Below are positions 54,029 to 63,494 of a stretch of 64,000 bases of DNA, one piece after another. Positions within the stretch are counted from its first letter, which is position 1. Every line of letters starts with the position of its first letter. The position numbers and the translations under genes are program-made. Source of the stretch: Rhodobacterales bacterium (GTDB lineage: Bacteria; Pseudomonadota; Alphaproteobacteria; Rhodobacterales; Rhodobacteraceae); the NCBI GenBank assembly GCA_026400355.1, contig JAPLPE010000015.1, forward strand, positions 62,001 to 126,000, in the 5' to 3' direction. The notes under the pieces are model-generated. The model saw only the letters and a list, made by a program, of their open reading frames with translations, was not told where the DNA came from and did no database searches.

Positions 54029-54420
54029 CCGCTTTCTCCTTCCCGGATTTCCCGGATCTCCCGCGACAGGAAGAAGGATATCGCCGACCGGATCAGAACC
54101 AGCATCCCCAGATAGATCAGGTCCGTAATCTGCAGGCTCAGCGACGTGTGGATGATGTCCGACACGATCAGCAGTTCCAGCGCCGCAAGGATGTAGCGCC
54201 CCAGTTCCACCCGGGCGACGTCGATCCGCGACGTGACTTTTCCACTGTCCCGCAACGGGCGCAACAAATCAGCCAGAAACCGCAGGACCCCCACCAGCAT
54301 CAGCGCCACCGCGATCAGGTCGATCCCCACGGCCACCCAGTCCAATGCCTCCACAAGCCCCGGAAACCTCTCGTGCAAAAGGCTTTCCTGCTGCATCGCC
54401 ACCAGCGCCTCGGGACTCAT
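54025..54420 (-). CDS. DUF1622-family membrane protein
   Basis: This 131-residue protein has two to three membrane segments (VAVGIDLIAVALMLVGVLRFLADL; LGRYILAALELLIVSDIIHTSLS; ITDLIYLGMLVLIRSAISFFLSREI in part) and shows the DUF1622 pattern with the charged SRIDVARVELGRY before the second helix. Its function is unknown. The ATG at 54420 overlaps the aminotransferase stop by four bases; the open frame upstream of it is not supported. Confidence 0.8.
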   Translation of the reverse strand: MSPEALVAMQQESLLHERFPGLVEALDWVAVGIDLIAVALMLVGVLRFLADLLRPLRDSGKVTSRIDVARVELGRYILAALELLIVSDIIHTSLSLQITDLIYLGMLVLIRSAISFFLSREIREIREGESG

Positions 54421-55643
54421 TTGACCACCTCGAGCGTTACCGTGCCGCCCTCCTCGCCCTGAAACACCGCAGAAACCTCGGCCCGGATGATCCGCGCGAT
54501 CAGTGCGCAATCCTCAAGCGAAAAGGTCAAAGGCAACCGCATGTCAACCACCCCCGCCAGCACCCGGTCCGTCTGCGGCAGGACGGGCACCGGCGCATAG
54601 CGCCACGAGTCATAGCGCGACGTGAACGCCACCGGCTCTGCCGCCCCGAACCACTTCAACTCCACGCCCCGGGCCAGACAGCGCGCCACAACCTCGCGCA
54701 CCTTCTCCGCCTCCCAATCCGGCAGCAGAAACTGGAAGGACGACGCCACAAACGCCTCCTTCTCGGGCCGGACGGGCAGCCTCAGCCCCGGCGTCCCCGC
54801 CAGCCCGGCCTCGACCAGCCGATACCGCTCGTTCCACCGCGCCGCCTGTTCGCCCAAACGCTGCAACTGCGGCCGCAGAATCGCCGCCCGGAGATTGTCC
54901 ATCCGGCCCGAGATATTGGGCGTCTCATATCGGATCTGCGCGAACACCTCGGCAGGCGGCGCAGCCCGGTGCCGTTCATAAAGCATATAACTTCCCGACA
55001 GGATGATCGCCCGCGCCATCCCCTCGGCATCGTCCGAGATCAGGAACCCGCCCTCGCCCGAGTTCACATGCTTGTAGGTCTGCGTCGAAAAACAGCCGAA
55101 CCGCCCGTGCCGCCCGCTTGGTGCCCCGTTCCACGCCGCGCCCATCGTATGCGCGCAATCCTCGATCACCGTGACCCCCGCCGCATCACAAAGCGCCATC
55201 AGCCGGTCCATGTCACAGATATGCCCGCGCATATGCGATACCAGCAGCACCTTCGCCTGCCCAAGCTTTCCCGCCAGATCGTCCAGATCAATGGTCAGAT
55301 CGTCCGTCACCTCGACATAAATGGGCACTGCCCCCACGGCCGCAATCGCCCCCGGCACCGGGGCCAGCGTGAAGGCATTCGACAGCACCCTGTCCCCCGG
55401 CCCCACAGCCGCAGCCCGCAGGGCCGTCGTCATCGCAATCCCGCCGGACCCCAGGGCCAGACAGTATTTCGCCCCGGTCAGCGCCGCGAACTCCTCCTCC
55501 AGCAGCGCCGTTTCGGCAATTTCGCCCTTGACCGTGTTATAGCGGTGCAACCGACCGTGCCGCATCACAGCATTGGCTGCCGCAATCCCATCTTCGGGGA
55601 TGGGTTCCTGCTGCGTGAACTGCCCGTTGAATACTTCAACCAT
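54417..55643 (-). CDS. DegT/DnrJ/EryC1/StrS-type aminotransferase
   Basis: This 408-residue PLP enzyme belongs to the sugar aminotransferase family, which transfers an amino group from glutamate to nucleotide keto-sugars. It has the PLP-lysine motif in CFSTQTYKHVNSGEGGFL, the GSGGIAM phosphate-binding turn near the N-terminus, and DCAHTMGAAWNG. The start at 55643 has GGAGGGG directly upstream; the longer frame is unsupported. No nucleotide-sugar genes are adjacent, so the product is unknown; the gene is followed by two membrane-protein genes with four-base overlaps. Confidence 0.88.
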   Translation of the reverse strand: MVEVFNGQFTQQEPIPEDGIAAANAVMRHGRLHRYNTVKGEIAETALLEEEFAALTGAKYCLALGSGGIAMTTALRAAAVGPGDRVLSNAFTLAPVPGAIAAVGAVPIYVEVTDDLTIDLDDLAGKLGQAKVLLVSHMRGHICDMDRLMALCDAAGVTVIEDCAHTMGAAWNGAPSGRHGRFGCFSTQTYKHVNSGEGGFLISDDAEGMARAIILSGSYMLYERHRAAPPAEVFAQIRYETPNISGRMDNLRAAILRPQLQRLGEQAARWNERYRLVEAGLAGTPGLRLPVRPEKEAFVASSFQFLLPDWEAEKVREVVARCLARGVELKWFGAAEPVAFTSRYDSWRYAPVPVLPQTDRVLAGVVDMRLPLTFSLEDCALIARIIRAEVSAVFQGEEGGTVTLEVVK

Positions 55644-55701
55644 GTCCCCTCCGCCTTGCGCCACACTGCGGGGGACCGTCGACAGGGTCAATCCGGCAAC
55701 G

Positions 55702-56940
55702 TCACTCGGCCGCTGCCGTCACGCGGAACCGTCGTTCGACCACCATGAACATGCCCAGCGCAATCAGGAGCAGCGCCGCCGCAACAAAGAACGTGTACCC
55801 GGCCGACGGCAGGTGGTCCGCCACTGTCAGCGCGCCAAACAGTTGCGCATAAAACAGCGTCCCCCCCAGCATCGCCACATTGGTCACGCTGGAAATCCCG
55901 CCCTGCAACTGGCCCTGGGCATCATCCGGCACCGCCTTGGACAAGAGCGCCGTCAGCATCGGATGCACCAGCCCCTCTGGCGCATGGATCACCAGCAGGA
56001 TCAGAACGACCGGAAGCGATCCGGCAAGCCCGTATCCCACCGCCGCAACCACGGCAAAGATCAGACCCGTCAGCGCCACCCGATGCTCGCCAAACCGTTT
56101 GACCAGTGGTCCCGAAAACACCCCCTGCGTGATCGCCGCAATGATCCCAAACGCCGCCAGCGTCAGCCCGATGATCGTTTCGGTCCAGCCGAACCGCGCG
56201 ATTCCCCAGAACGGCCAGATCGCCGGATAGACCGAGGACGCAAAGAAGAACACAGCCAGCACCATGACCAGCGGCATCACACCCGCATAGGTCCGGAACA
56301 CAGCAAATGTCCCGAACGGGTTGGCCTTGGCCAGTTCGAAGGGACGCCGGTTTTCAGGGACCAGCGTCTCGGGCAGCACAAAGTAGCCGAAGACAAGGTT
56401 GGCCAGGGATATCGCCGCTGCGACATAGAACGGCACCCGCGGCCCGAACTCGCCCAGAAGCCCGCCAATGGCAGGCCCGATCACGAACCCCACGCCAAAC
56501 GCCGCACCCATCAGCCCGAATGCCTTTGCCCGCTCCTCGGGCGAAGTCACATCCGCGATGAAGGCATTTGCAATCACATAGGACGACCCGCAAATCCCCG
56601 CGATCACCCGCCCCACGAACAGCCACATAAGCGACGGTGCCAGCGCAGAAAACATGTAGTCAAAGAACAGACCTGCGACCGCCAGCAACAACAAAGGCCG
56701 TCGCCCGTAGGCATCCGACAACGTCCCCATGATCGGCGCGAAAAAGAACTGGGCCGCCGAAAAGGCAAAGAACATCCAGCCGCCGATGACCGCCGCACTG
56801 CCCAGCCCGACATGGCCCACCTCTTCGATCAGGCGCGGCAAGACCGGAATGATCAGGCCAAAACCCACCATGTCCAGAAGGACCGTCACAAAGACGAAAG
56901 TCACAGCTGATCTCGACGGGGCTATACTGACCATGTTCAC
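55702..56940 (-). CDS. TetA-type MFS drug exporter
   Basis: This 412-residue inner-membrane protein has twelve predicted helices and the drug:H+ antiporter (DHA) signatures: [21 protein letters not shown] at helix 1, the loop 2-3 motif [14 protein letters not shown], and [32 protein letters not shown] in part. This places it with the TCR/Tet branch, which exports tetracycline or other small molecules by proton exchange, but substrate cannot be set from sequence. It has no adjacent TetR-type regulator. A second ATG six bases inside is a possible start. Confidence 0.88.
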   Translation of the reverse strand: MNMVSIAPSRSAVTFVFVTVLLDMVGFGLIIPVLPRLIEEVGHVGLGSAAVIGGWMFFAFSAAQFFFAPIMGTLSDAYGRRPLLLLAVAGLFFDYMFSALAPSLMWLFVGRVIAGICGSSYVIANAFIADVTSPEERAKAFGLMGAAFGVGFVIGPAIGGLLGEFGPRVPFYVAAAISLANLVFGYFVLPETLVPENRRPFELAKANPFGTFAVFRTYAGVMPLVMVLAVFFFASSVYPAIWPFWGIARFGWTETIIGLTLAAFGIIAAITQGVFSGPLVKRFGEHRVALTGLIFAVVAAVGYGLAGSLPVVLILLVIHAPEGLVHPMLTALLSKAVPDDAQGQLQGGISSVTNVAMLGGTLFYAQLFGALTVADHLPSAGYTFFVAAALLLIALGMFMVVERRFRVTAAAE

Positions 56941-57016
56941 ACCTTGTTCTCATCCGGCGTCCTACTTCCGCAGCAGGATCAGGGTCAACGGCGAACTAGA
57001 GCCCCCCTGCCGAAAG

Positions 57017-57679
57017 TCACAGGTTCAGGCGGGCGACAACTTCCGGCAGCGCGTGGAAATGGTCAATCAGCGCCTCGGGTTCCAGCGCGGCCATATCCGC
57101 GCCCGACGGACCAAATGTCACAAGGATCGACGGCACACCCGCCGCTGCCGCCGTTTTCCGGTCCGTATCCGAATCGCCCACAAGACAAGTGCGCGCCAGA
57201 TCCCCGCCCAGCCGCCGCACCGTCTCGAATAACGGCGCAGGGTCCGGCTTGCGCACGGTCAAGGTATCGGCCCCTACCAGCGCCCCAAAGGCAGAACGCA
57301 CCCCCAGCCGCGTCATCAGCGTCTCCGCCAGCCCCTCGGGCTTGTTGGTGCAGATGCCCACGCCATAACCATCTGACTTCAGCCGCTCCACCGCCGCCAT
57401 CGCCCCGGGATAGATCACCGTATGCCGGTCGATCCCCTCGGCATAGGCCGACAGCAGGCGCGGATAGGCCCGCGAAATGTCGCCTTCCCCGAACACTTTC
57501 ACCCGCGAAAAGCCGAGCTTCAGCATCGCCCGCCCGCCGCGCAGCGCCGTGCCCGCGTCGCCCACAGGGTCCAGCAAATCGCCCAGCCCCAACTCGCGGA
57601 AACACACATTCGCCGCCGCCACCAGATCGCGGCTCGTATCGGCCAACGTCCCGTCCAGATCGAAAATCACCGTACGCAT
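57017..57679 (-). CDS. gph: HAD-family phosphoglycolate phosphatase
   Basis: This 220-residue haloacid dehalogenase-type phosphatase is probably the 2-phosphoglycolate phosphatase. It has the catalytic FDLDGTLADT (6-15), the KPEGLAETL segment with the motif III lysine in KPDPAPLF, and motif IV GDSDTDRKTAAAAG. In DNA repair and photorespiration the enzyme removes phosphoglycolate; related HADs with other substrates are possible. It is divergent from glmU; about 119 bases separate the starts. Confidence 0.88.
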   Translation of the reverse strand: MRTVIFDLDGTLADTSRDLVAAANVCFRELGLGDLLDPVGDAGTALRGGRAMLKLGFSRVKVFGEGDISRAYPRLLSAYAEGIDRHTVIYPGAMAAVERLKSDGYGVGICTNKPEGLAETLMTRLGVRSAFGALVGADTLTVRKPDPAPLFETVRRLGGDLARTCLVGDSDTDRKTAAAAGVPSILVTFGPSGADMAALEPEALIDHFHALPEVVARLNL

Positions 57680-57746
57680 GGTTCACCCTGTCCCTTAGCC
57701 CTCTGTAACGATCCGTAAGGTGATGTGAACCCCACAACTCTTGCGG

Positions 57747-57784
57747 TATACTGCGCGCGCGATATGAGCGGACAACAAAGAAAC
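57747..57784 (+). promoter_or_regulatory. candidate glmU promoter and repeated 15-mer
   Basis: TATACT at 57747-57752 is a fair -10 box, though no good -35 lies at the expected distance. Bases 57770-57784 (GGACAACAAAGAAAC) repeat exactly a 15-mer at 8099-8113. Both copies end 14 to about 60 bases before a plus-strand start. Confidence 0.35.
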
Positions 57785-57798
57785 GGGATCGAGGCACC

Positions 57799-59151
57799 AT
57801 GGCAGTCAACCTGATCATCCTGGCCGCAGGCCAGGGCACCCGGATGAATTCCGAGCGCCCCAAGGTCCTGCATGAGATTGCAGCCGCCCCCTTGGTCGTC
57901 CACGCGATGAAATCCGGCGCGGCGCTCGGCCCCGACCGGACCGTCGTCGTGGCCGGCGTTGGTGCCGAAGCCGTCGAAAACGCCGTCCTCGACCATGACC
58001 CCGACACCATCACGGTCCGCCAGATGGAACAGCTCGGCACCGCCCACGCCGTCCTGCAGGCCCGTGACGCACTGGCCGATGCCACCGGCCCCGCCATCGT
58101 CCTTTACGGCGACACCCCCTTCATCACGTCCGAAACGCTTGAAAAGATGGTCGGCGCGCTGAAAACGCATGCTGTCGTCGTTCTCGGCTTCGAACCGGCC
58201 GACCCGTCCCGTTATGGCCGTCTCGTCATGGATGGCCCGATCCTGACCCGTATCGTCGAATACAAGGATGCGGACGACACCACCCGCGCCATCGGCCTCT
58301 GCAACTCGGGCGTCGTCGCAGCAGAAACCGCCCTTCTCATGGACCTCGTCGCACAGGTCGGCACCAACAATGCCTCGGGCGAATACTACCTGACCGACAT
58401 CGTGGAAATCGCCGCCGCCCGTGGGCTCACCTCCACCGTCGTCATCTGCCCGGAAGAGGAAACGCTTGGCATCAACACCCGCGCCCAACTGATCGCGGCC
58501 GAGTCGCTGTTCCAGTCCCGCGCCCGCAAGACTGCGATCGACGATGGCGTCACACTTATCGCACCCGACACCGTCCACTTCGCCCACGACACCGTCATCG
58601 GCCGCGACGCCATCATCGAACAGAACGTGGTCTTCGGCCCCGGGGTCACCATCGAATCCGGTGCACGCATCCGCGCCTTTTCCCATATCGAAGGCGCCCA
58701 TGTCTCGCGCGGGGCCATCGTCGGTCCCTTCGCCCGCCTCCGCCCCGGTGCGGAACTGGCCGAAGACGTTCACATCGGCAACTTTGTCGAGGTCAAGAAC
58801 GCCATCGTCGACGAAGGCGCAAAGATCAATCATCTCACCTATATCGGCGATGCCGACATCGGCGCGAAGACCAACATCGGGGCAGGCACGATCACCTGCA
58901 ACTATGACGGCGTGTTCAAACACCGCACGAAAATAGGCAAATCCGTCTTCGTGGGGTCAAACACGATGCTGGTGGCCCCGGTTTCGCTCGGCGACAATTC
59001 CATGACGGCCTCGGGCTCTGTCATCACCCGTGACGTGCCCGCAGGTGATCTGGGCATCGGTCGGTCCCGGCAGGAAAACAAGGCAGGCTTCGCCGTGAAG
59101 CTCTTCGACATGCTCCGCGCCCGCAAGGCCGCCAAGGCGAAAGGACGCTGA
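57799..59151 (+). CDS. glmU: bifunctional UDP-N-acetylglucosamine pyrophosphorylase / GlcN-1-P acetyltransferase
   Basis: GlmU makes UDP-N-acetylglucosamine for peptidoglycan and LPS in two steps. The 450-residue protein has the uridylyltransferase half (LAAGQGTRMNSERPKVLHEI, residues 8-27; VLYGDTPF) and a left-handed beta-helix acetyltransferase half (hexad repeats such as NFVEVKNAIVDEGAKINHLTYIGDADIGAKTNIGAGTITCNYDG in part) with the conserved NYDG loop. Length matches the family. glmS follows after three bases, so the two steps before it in the pathway are encoded together. Confidence 0.97.
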   Translation: MAVNLIILAAGQGTRMNSERPKVLHEIAAAPLVVHAMKSGAALGPDRTVVVAGVGAEAVENAVLDHDPDTITVRQMEQLGTAHAVLQARDALADATGPAIVLYGDTPFITSETLEKMVGALKTHAVVVLGFEPADPSRYGRLVMDGPILTRIVEYKDADDTTRAIGLCNSGVVAAETALLMDLVAQVGTNNASGEYYLTDIVEIAAARGLTSTVVICPEEETLGINTRAQLIAAESLFQSRARKTAIDDGVTLIAPDTVHFAHDTVIGRDAIIEQNVVFGPGVTIESGARIRAFSHIEGAHVSRGAIVGPFARLRPGAELAEDVHIGNFVEVKNAIVDEGAKINHLTYIGDADIGAKTNIGAGTITCNYDGVFKHRTKIGKSVFVGSNTMLVAPVSLGDNSMTASGSVITRDVPAGDLGIGRSRQENKAGFAVKLFDMLRARKAAKAKGR

Positions 59152-59154
59152 ACT

Positions 59155-60975
59155 ATGTGTGGAATTGTCGGAGTCCTCGGCGATCACGAAGCCGCCCCCT
59201 TGCTGGTCGAAGCGCTCAAGCGTCTCGAATACCGCGGCTACGATTCGGCAGGCATCGCAACCGTCAACCACGGCCAGCTTGACCGCCGCCGCGCCGTGGG
59301 CAAGCTCGTCAATCTCTCCGACCTTCTCGTCCACGAACCGCTCGCCGGAAAATCCGGTATCGGCCACACCCGCTGGGCCACCCACGGCGCGGCCTCGGTC
59401 CGCAATGCCCACCCCCACCGTGCGGGCGGCGTTGCGGTCGTGCACAACGGAATCATCGAAAACTTCCGCGACCTCCGCTCTTTCCTCGCAGAACACGGCA
59501 TCGGCTATGAAACCGATACCGACACCGAAACCGTCGCCCTCCTCGCCCAATACTACATCCACCAGGGCCTTTCGCCCCGCGATGCCGCCGAACAGACGAT
59601 CGCCCGCCTGACCGGCGCCTATGCGCTCTGCTTCCTCTTCGACGGCCATGAAGACCTGCTCATTGCCGCCCGCAAGGGCAGCCCGCTGGCCATCGGCCAC
59701 GGTGACGGAGAGATGTTCGTCGGCTCCGACGCCATCGCGCTCGCCCCCATGACCGATCGCATCACCTACCTTGATGAAGGCGACTGGGCCGTCATCACCC
59801 GCAACTCGGTCGAAATCCGCGATGCAGGCGGCCGCATCGCCAACCGCCAGATGCGTGTGATCCAGATCGACACCACCCGCATCGACAAGGGCGGCTACAA
59901 GCACTTCATGGCCAAGGAAATCGCCGAACAGCCCACCGTGCTGACCGGCGCGCTCAACCACTACATCACCCCCGAAGGCGCGATCCGCCTGCCCAAACCC
60001 GGCATCGACTTCACCAGGGTCGACCGCCTGACCATGGTCGCCTGCGGCACCGCCTCCTACGCCTGCCTCGTTGCGAAATACTGGTTTGAACAACTGGCGG
60101 GCATCCCCGTCGATGTCGATGTCGCCTCTGAATTCCGCTACCGAGAACCGCCCATCTCGCGTGGCACCACCGCCCTTTTCGTCAGCCAGTCCGGCGAAAC
60201 CGCCGACACGCTGGGGGCGCTCCGCTACTGCACTGGCCGCGCCGACCGCATCCTGTCGGTCGTCAACGTCGCCGAAAGCTCGATCGCCCGCGAAAGCGAC
60301 CTTGCCCTGCCCATCCTCGCCGGCACCGAAATCGGCGTCGCCTCGACCAAGGCCTTCACCTGCCAACTCATCACGCTGGCCATCCTCGCCATCGAAGCCG
60401 CCCACCAGCGCGGCCGCATCGACGACGCGCAACTGGAAACCCATGTTGCCAACCTCCGCGCACTCCCCGGCCTCCTGAACCTTGCCCTCGGCATCGAAGG
60501 CCAGACCCGCGCACTTGCCGCCGAACTTGCCGAAGCGCGCGACATCCTCTTCCTCGGCCGTGGCAGGATGTTCCCCCTCGCACTCGAAGGCGCTCTGAAA
60601 CTCAAGGAAATCAGTTATATTCACGCCGAGGCTTATGCATCAGGCGAACTGAAACACGGCCCCATCGCACTCGTCGACAAGGTCGTCCCAGTCATCGTCA
60701 TGGCCCCCCATGACGAGCTTTTCGAAAAGACCGTCTCCAACATGCAGGAGGTAATGGCCCGCGGTGGCAAGGTCCTCCTGATCTCCGACAGCAAGGGCAC
60801 GACCGAAGCCGGCGAAGGCGTCTGGGAAACCCTGACCATGCCGCCCGTGGACCCGTTCCTTGCCCCCATCTTGTACGCAGTCCCCGCGCAACTCCTCGCC
60901 TACCACACCGCTGTCGCCAAAGGCACCGACGTGGACCAGCCCCGCAACCTCGCCAAATCCGTCACGGTCGAATGA
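59155..60975 (+). CDS. glmS: glutamine-fructose-6-phosphate aminotransferase (isomerizing)
   Basis: GlmS makes glucosamine-6-phosphate, the entry step of the hexosamine pathway. The 606-residue protein starts with the Ntn glutaminase domain: the initiating Met is followed by catalytic Cys (MCGIVGVLGDHEAAPLLVEA), then RGYDSAGIA and TRWATHG. Two SIS domains follow (ACGTASYACLVAKYWFE; SQSGETADT; GRGRMFPLALEGALKLKEI), and the C-terminus ends with LAKSVTVE, which carries the conserved KSVTVE motif. It is three bases behind glmU, with a four-base overlap into the next gene. No glmS ribozyme precedes it. Confidence 0.97.
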   Translation: MCGIVGVLGDHEAAPLLVEALKRLEYRGYDSAGIATVNHGQLDRRRAVGKLVNLSDLLVHEPLAGKSGIGHTRWATHGAASVRNAHPHRAGGVAVVHNGIIENFRDLRSFLAEHGIGYETDTDTETVALLAQYYIHQGLSPRDAAEQTIARLTGAYALCFLFDGHEDLLIAARKGSPLAIGHGDGEMFVGSDAIALAPMTDRITYLDEGDWAVITRNSVEIRDAGGRIANRQMRVIQIDTTRIDKGGYKHFMAKEIAEQPTVLTGALNHYITPEGAIRLPKPGIDFTRVDRLTMVACGTASYACLVAKYWFEQLAGIPVDVDVASEFRYREPPISRGTTALFVSQSGETADTLGALRYCTGRADRILSVVNVAESSIARESDLALPILAGTEIGVASTKAFTCQLITLAILAIEAAHQRGRIDDAQLETHVANLRALPGLLNLALGIEGQTRALAAELAEARDILFLGRGRMFPLALEGALKLKEISYIHAEAYASGELKHGPIALVDKVVPVIVMAPHDELFEKTVSNMQEVMARGGKVLLISDSKGTTEAGEGVWETLTMPPVDPFLAPILYAVPAQLLAYHTAVAKGTDVDQPRNLAKSVTVE

Positions 60976-61652
60976 CACCCGAAGACGCCGTCGCCGCCCT
61001 CACGACCCTGGCCGATCCCGCCAGGGCAGCCGAAATGGCGGCCTATCACAAGGTTGCCCGCCCCTACCTCGGTGTCTCCGTCCCCCAGATCGACGCGCTG
61101 GCGCAGGACTGGCGGAATGCCGTCACCCTCGACGAACGCCTCGTCCTCGCCTCCGGCCTCTGGGCCAGCAACATACACGAGGCGCGCGTCGCCGCCGCCA
61201 AACTCCTGACCCAGGCCCGCATCCGCCCCGACGATGACCGCGCATGGGCCCTCATCGCCTCCTGGGTCCCCGATTTTGATGCCTGGGCGCTCGCCGATCA
61301 CGCCTGCAAGGCCGGCGAAAAGCGCCTCGTTGCCAACCCCGACCGGGTGGATCAGGTCGAAAACTGGACGACCTCACCCCACATGTGGACACGCCGCGCG
61401 GCCCTTGTGATCACCTTGCCCTGGACGAAACAGAACTTCCCCAAACCCCGCGATCTCTCCATCCGCGACCGCGTCCTCGGCTGGTGCGCCCTGTATGCGC
61501 CCGACCGCGAGTGGTTCATCCAGAAAGCCATTGCCTGGTGGCTCCGCGAACTCTCCCGCCACGACGCCCCCCGCGTCTCGGCCTTCATGGCCACCCACGG
61601 CGAAACCCTCAAACCCTTTGCCCGCAAGGAAGCGACCCGCCATCTGACTTAG
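60972..61652 (+). CDS. DNA alkylation repair protein (AlkD-like)
   Basis: This 226-residue protein is made of HEAT-like helical repeats typical of AlkC/AlkD glycosylases, which excise alkylated bases without base flipping. It has AAYHKVARPYLGVSVPQIDALAQ, ASGLWASNIHEARVAAAKLLTQ, the conserved WVPDFDAWALADHAC and WWLRELSRHDAPRVSAFM in part. The start overlaps the glmS stop by four bases. Substrate range is not provable here. Confidence 0.88.
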   Translation: MTPEDAVAALTTLADPARAAEMAAYHKVARPYLGVSVPQIDALAQDWRNAVTLDERLVLASGLWASNIHEARVAAAKLLTQARIRPDDDRAWALIASWVPDFDAWALADHACKAGEKRLVANPDRVDQVENWTTSPHMWTRRAALVITLPWTKQNFPKPRDLSIRDRVLGWCALYAPDREWFIQKAIAWWLRELSRHDAPRVSAFMATHGETLKPFARKEATRHLT

Positions 61653-61675
61653 GGCGGGATTTCGTCCATCTTCTC

Positions 61676-61700
61676 GCGTAGGTCGGGGTGAACCCCGCCG
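61676..61700. repeat. short dispersed palindrome (GTAGGGTGGGT family)
   Basis: GCGTAGGTCGGGGTGAACCCC resembles the elements at 42, 3681 and 10943, with GGGGT pairing to ACCCC across GA. It lies 24 bases after a plus-strand stop and before a convergent minus-strand gene. Confidence 0.5.
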
Positions 61701-61759
61701 CGCTTCCAATCGTAAGAAGCGAGGCCGCGCGTCGCGCGGACCGAGGACGGCCAGATGAC

Positions 61760-62239
61760 CTACCGAAAAACCACCAGCTCCGGCAATTCCGTTAACGGCA
61801 CCTCAAGCAACCGCATCGCCGCAAGGCTGATCTGGCTCCCCGACCCCGCCTCACCGCCCGAAGGCCGCAATTCGAGCGCCACCGAAGTTCCAAGCGGCGG
61901 ATACTCCACCCGCCCCATCACGACCTCGCTCACCAGCGGCGTCTCCATCCATATACCCGGCACCGTCGGCGACCCGAGCGAGGCAATCGTGGTCCCCAAC
62001 TCCACTTCGGTCGCCGCTGCCGGCACCGCAACCGCCTCCGCCCGGTCCTCTGCCGTCGTGGTGTCAAACTCCTCCACTGTCCGCGCCGCAACTGGCGGCG
62101 GGGGTGGCGGCGTTGGATCAAGCGGCACAACCGGCGCCTCGACCGGGGCCGTTTCCGCTCCCGGACCTTGCACGAACTCCTCGAAATCGGAGCAAGCCCC
62201 AAGCAGGACGGTCAACAAGAGCACATATCTGTTCATCAT
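61760..62239 (-). CDS. small proline-rich lipoprotein
   Basis: This 159-residue predicted lipoprotein has signal [16 protein letters not shown] with lipobox LLGAC, then a proline-rich segment ([15 protein letters not shown], about 37-51) and a beta-rich C-terminal domain ([29 protein letters not shown] in part; [21 protein letters not shown]). Related genes in this bacterial family are sometimes labelled D-galactarate dehydratase; nothing in the sequence supports that enzyme. The lipid anchor plus polyproline suggests a periplasmic spacer. It is divergent from moaA. Confidence 0.75.
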   Translation of the reverse strand: MMNRYVLLLTVLLGACSDFEEFVQGPGAETAPVEAPVVPLDPTPPPPPPVAARTVEEFDTTTAEDRAEAVAVPAAATEVELGTTIASLGSPTVPGIWMETPLVSEVVMGRVEYPPLGTSVALELRPSGGEAGSGSQISLAAMRLLEVPLTELPELVVFR

Positions 62240-62333
62240 GCACCATTCTAACCCTTCGCGCGGGCGCCGCGCAACGGCGCAGCATCACCCCTTCCGCCTT
62301 GCGCTGCCCCCCGCCCATCCTTACGTTCTGCCC

Positions 62334-63359
62334 ATGGACTCCGTCTCACAGCCCCAGACCACCCCCCTGATCGACCCCTTCGCCCGGGCGATCCGTTATC
62401 TTCGCGTCTCGGTGACAGACCGCTGCGATTTCCGTTGCGTCTATTGCATGTCCGAACAGATGACCTTCCTGCCCAAGCGGGATCTCCTCACGCTCGAGGA
62501 ACTGGACCGGCTCTGCTCGGCCTTCATCCGGCTTGGCGTCGAAAAACTCCGCATCACGGGCGGTGAACCCCTTGTCCGTCGCGACATCCTCACCTTCTTC
62601 CGCGCGATGACGCGTCACATCGACTCTGGCGCGCTCAAGGAACTCACACTCACCACCAACGGCAGTCAGCTCGAAAGATACGCCACCGACCTCGCTTCAG
62701 CCGGTGTGCGCCGCATCAACGTCTCGCTTGACACACTCGACGACGCCAAATTCGCCGAGATCACCCGCTGGGGCCGCCTGCCTCAGGTACTGCGCGGCAT
62801 CGACGCCGCCCAGAACGCGGGTCTCCGGGTCAAGATCAACGCAGTCGCCCTCAAGGGCTTCAACGAAGACGAGCTTTTCACTCTTTCTGCCTTCTGTGCC
62901 GCCCGCGACATGGACCTCACCTTCATCGAGGTCATGCCGATGGGCGACATCGGCAACGAAGACCGCCTTGGCCAGTTCTGGCCCCTGACCGACCTGCGCG
63001 CCCGCCTCGCCGAACGCTTCACCCTGATCGATCTCGCCGAACGCAGCGGCGGCCCCGCGCGCTATGTCCGACTTGCCGAAACCGGTCAGAAGATCGGCTT
63101 CATCACACCGCTCTCCCATAACTTCTGCGAAAGCTGCAACCGCGTGCGCATCACCTGCACCGGCGAAATCTACACCTGCCTCGGACAAGAGGGCCATTCC
63201 GACCTCCGCGCGCCCCTTCGCGCCTCGCCTCATGACGCGATCCTCGATAGTGCCATCCGCGCCGCCATCGGGCTCAAGCCCAAAGGCCACGATTTCGACT
63301 ATTCCCGCCAGACTGTGGACGGCCGGGTGAGCCGCCACATGAGCCACACCGGCGGATGA
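62334..63359 (+). CDS. moaA: GTP 3',8-cyclase (molybdopterin biosynthesis)
   Basis: MoaA is a radical-SAM enzyme that converts GTP to 3',8-cyclo-GTP, the first step of molybdenum cofactor synthesis. The 341-residue protein has the SAM-cluster motif [11 protein letters not shown] (Cys31, 35, 38), the GTP-site cluster in [14 protein letters not shown], and the double-Gly C-terminus (HMSHTGG) required for activity. The start at 62334 (MDSVSQP) gives normal length; the much longer open frame from 61755 is not coding upstream of it, since it is antisense to the lipoprotein gene. There is no clear ribosome site. Confidence 0.95.
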   Translation: MDSVSQPQTTPLIDPFARAIRYLRVSVTDRCDFRCVYCMSEQMTFLPKRDLLTLEELDRLCSAFIRLGVEKLRITGGEPLVRRDILTFFRAMTRHIDSGALKELTLTTNGSQLERYATDLASAGVRRINVSLDTLDDAKFAEITRWGRLPQVLRGIDAAQNAGLRVKINAVALKGFNEDELFTLSAFCAARDMDLTFIEVMPMGDIGNEDRLGQFWPLTDLRARLAERFTLIDLAERSGGPARYVRLAETGQKIGFITPLSHNFCESCNRVRITCTGEIYTCLGQEGHSDLRAPLRASPHDAILDSAIRAAIGLKPKGHDFDYSRQTVDGRVSRHMSHTGG

Positions 63360-63494
63360 ACCCCGCCGCCCGGGTGGCCTGATGCCTCTGTCCTATCCCG
63401 CCATTCCACCCCTCCATCCGGTCACGAATACCTGCCGCGCGACCCTCTCTGTGAGCGCGCTGGTCAAGGTCGGCTCCAGGCGGACGGCCCGGTC
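63360..63494. other. gap between moaA and waaA
   Basis: This 135-base gap holds no clear gene. A short open frame could be read through it but has no family match. The region before 63495 (GGCGGACGGCCCGGTC) provides a weak ribosome site for the next gene. Confidence 0.4.

Noticed and set aside
58957-60624. Long minus-strand open frame of 555 codons across glmS
   Set aside because: It is antisense to glmS, which has full-length homology. No independent motif is visible.
61760-62239. D-galactarate dehydratase label for the small lipoprotein
   Set aside because: No dehydratase domain is present; the protein is a 159-residue lipoprotein with a polyproline linker.
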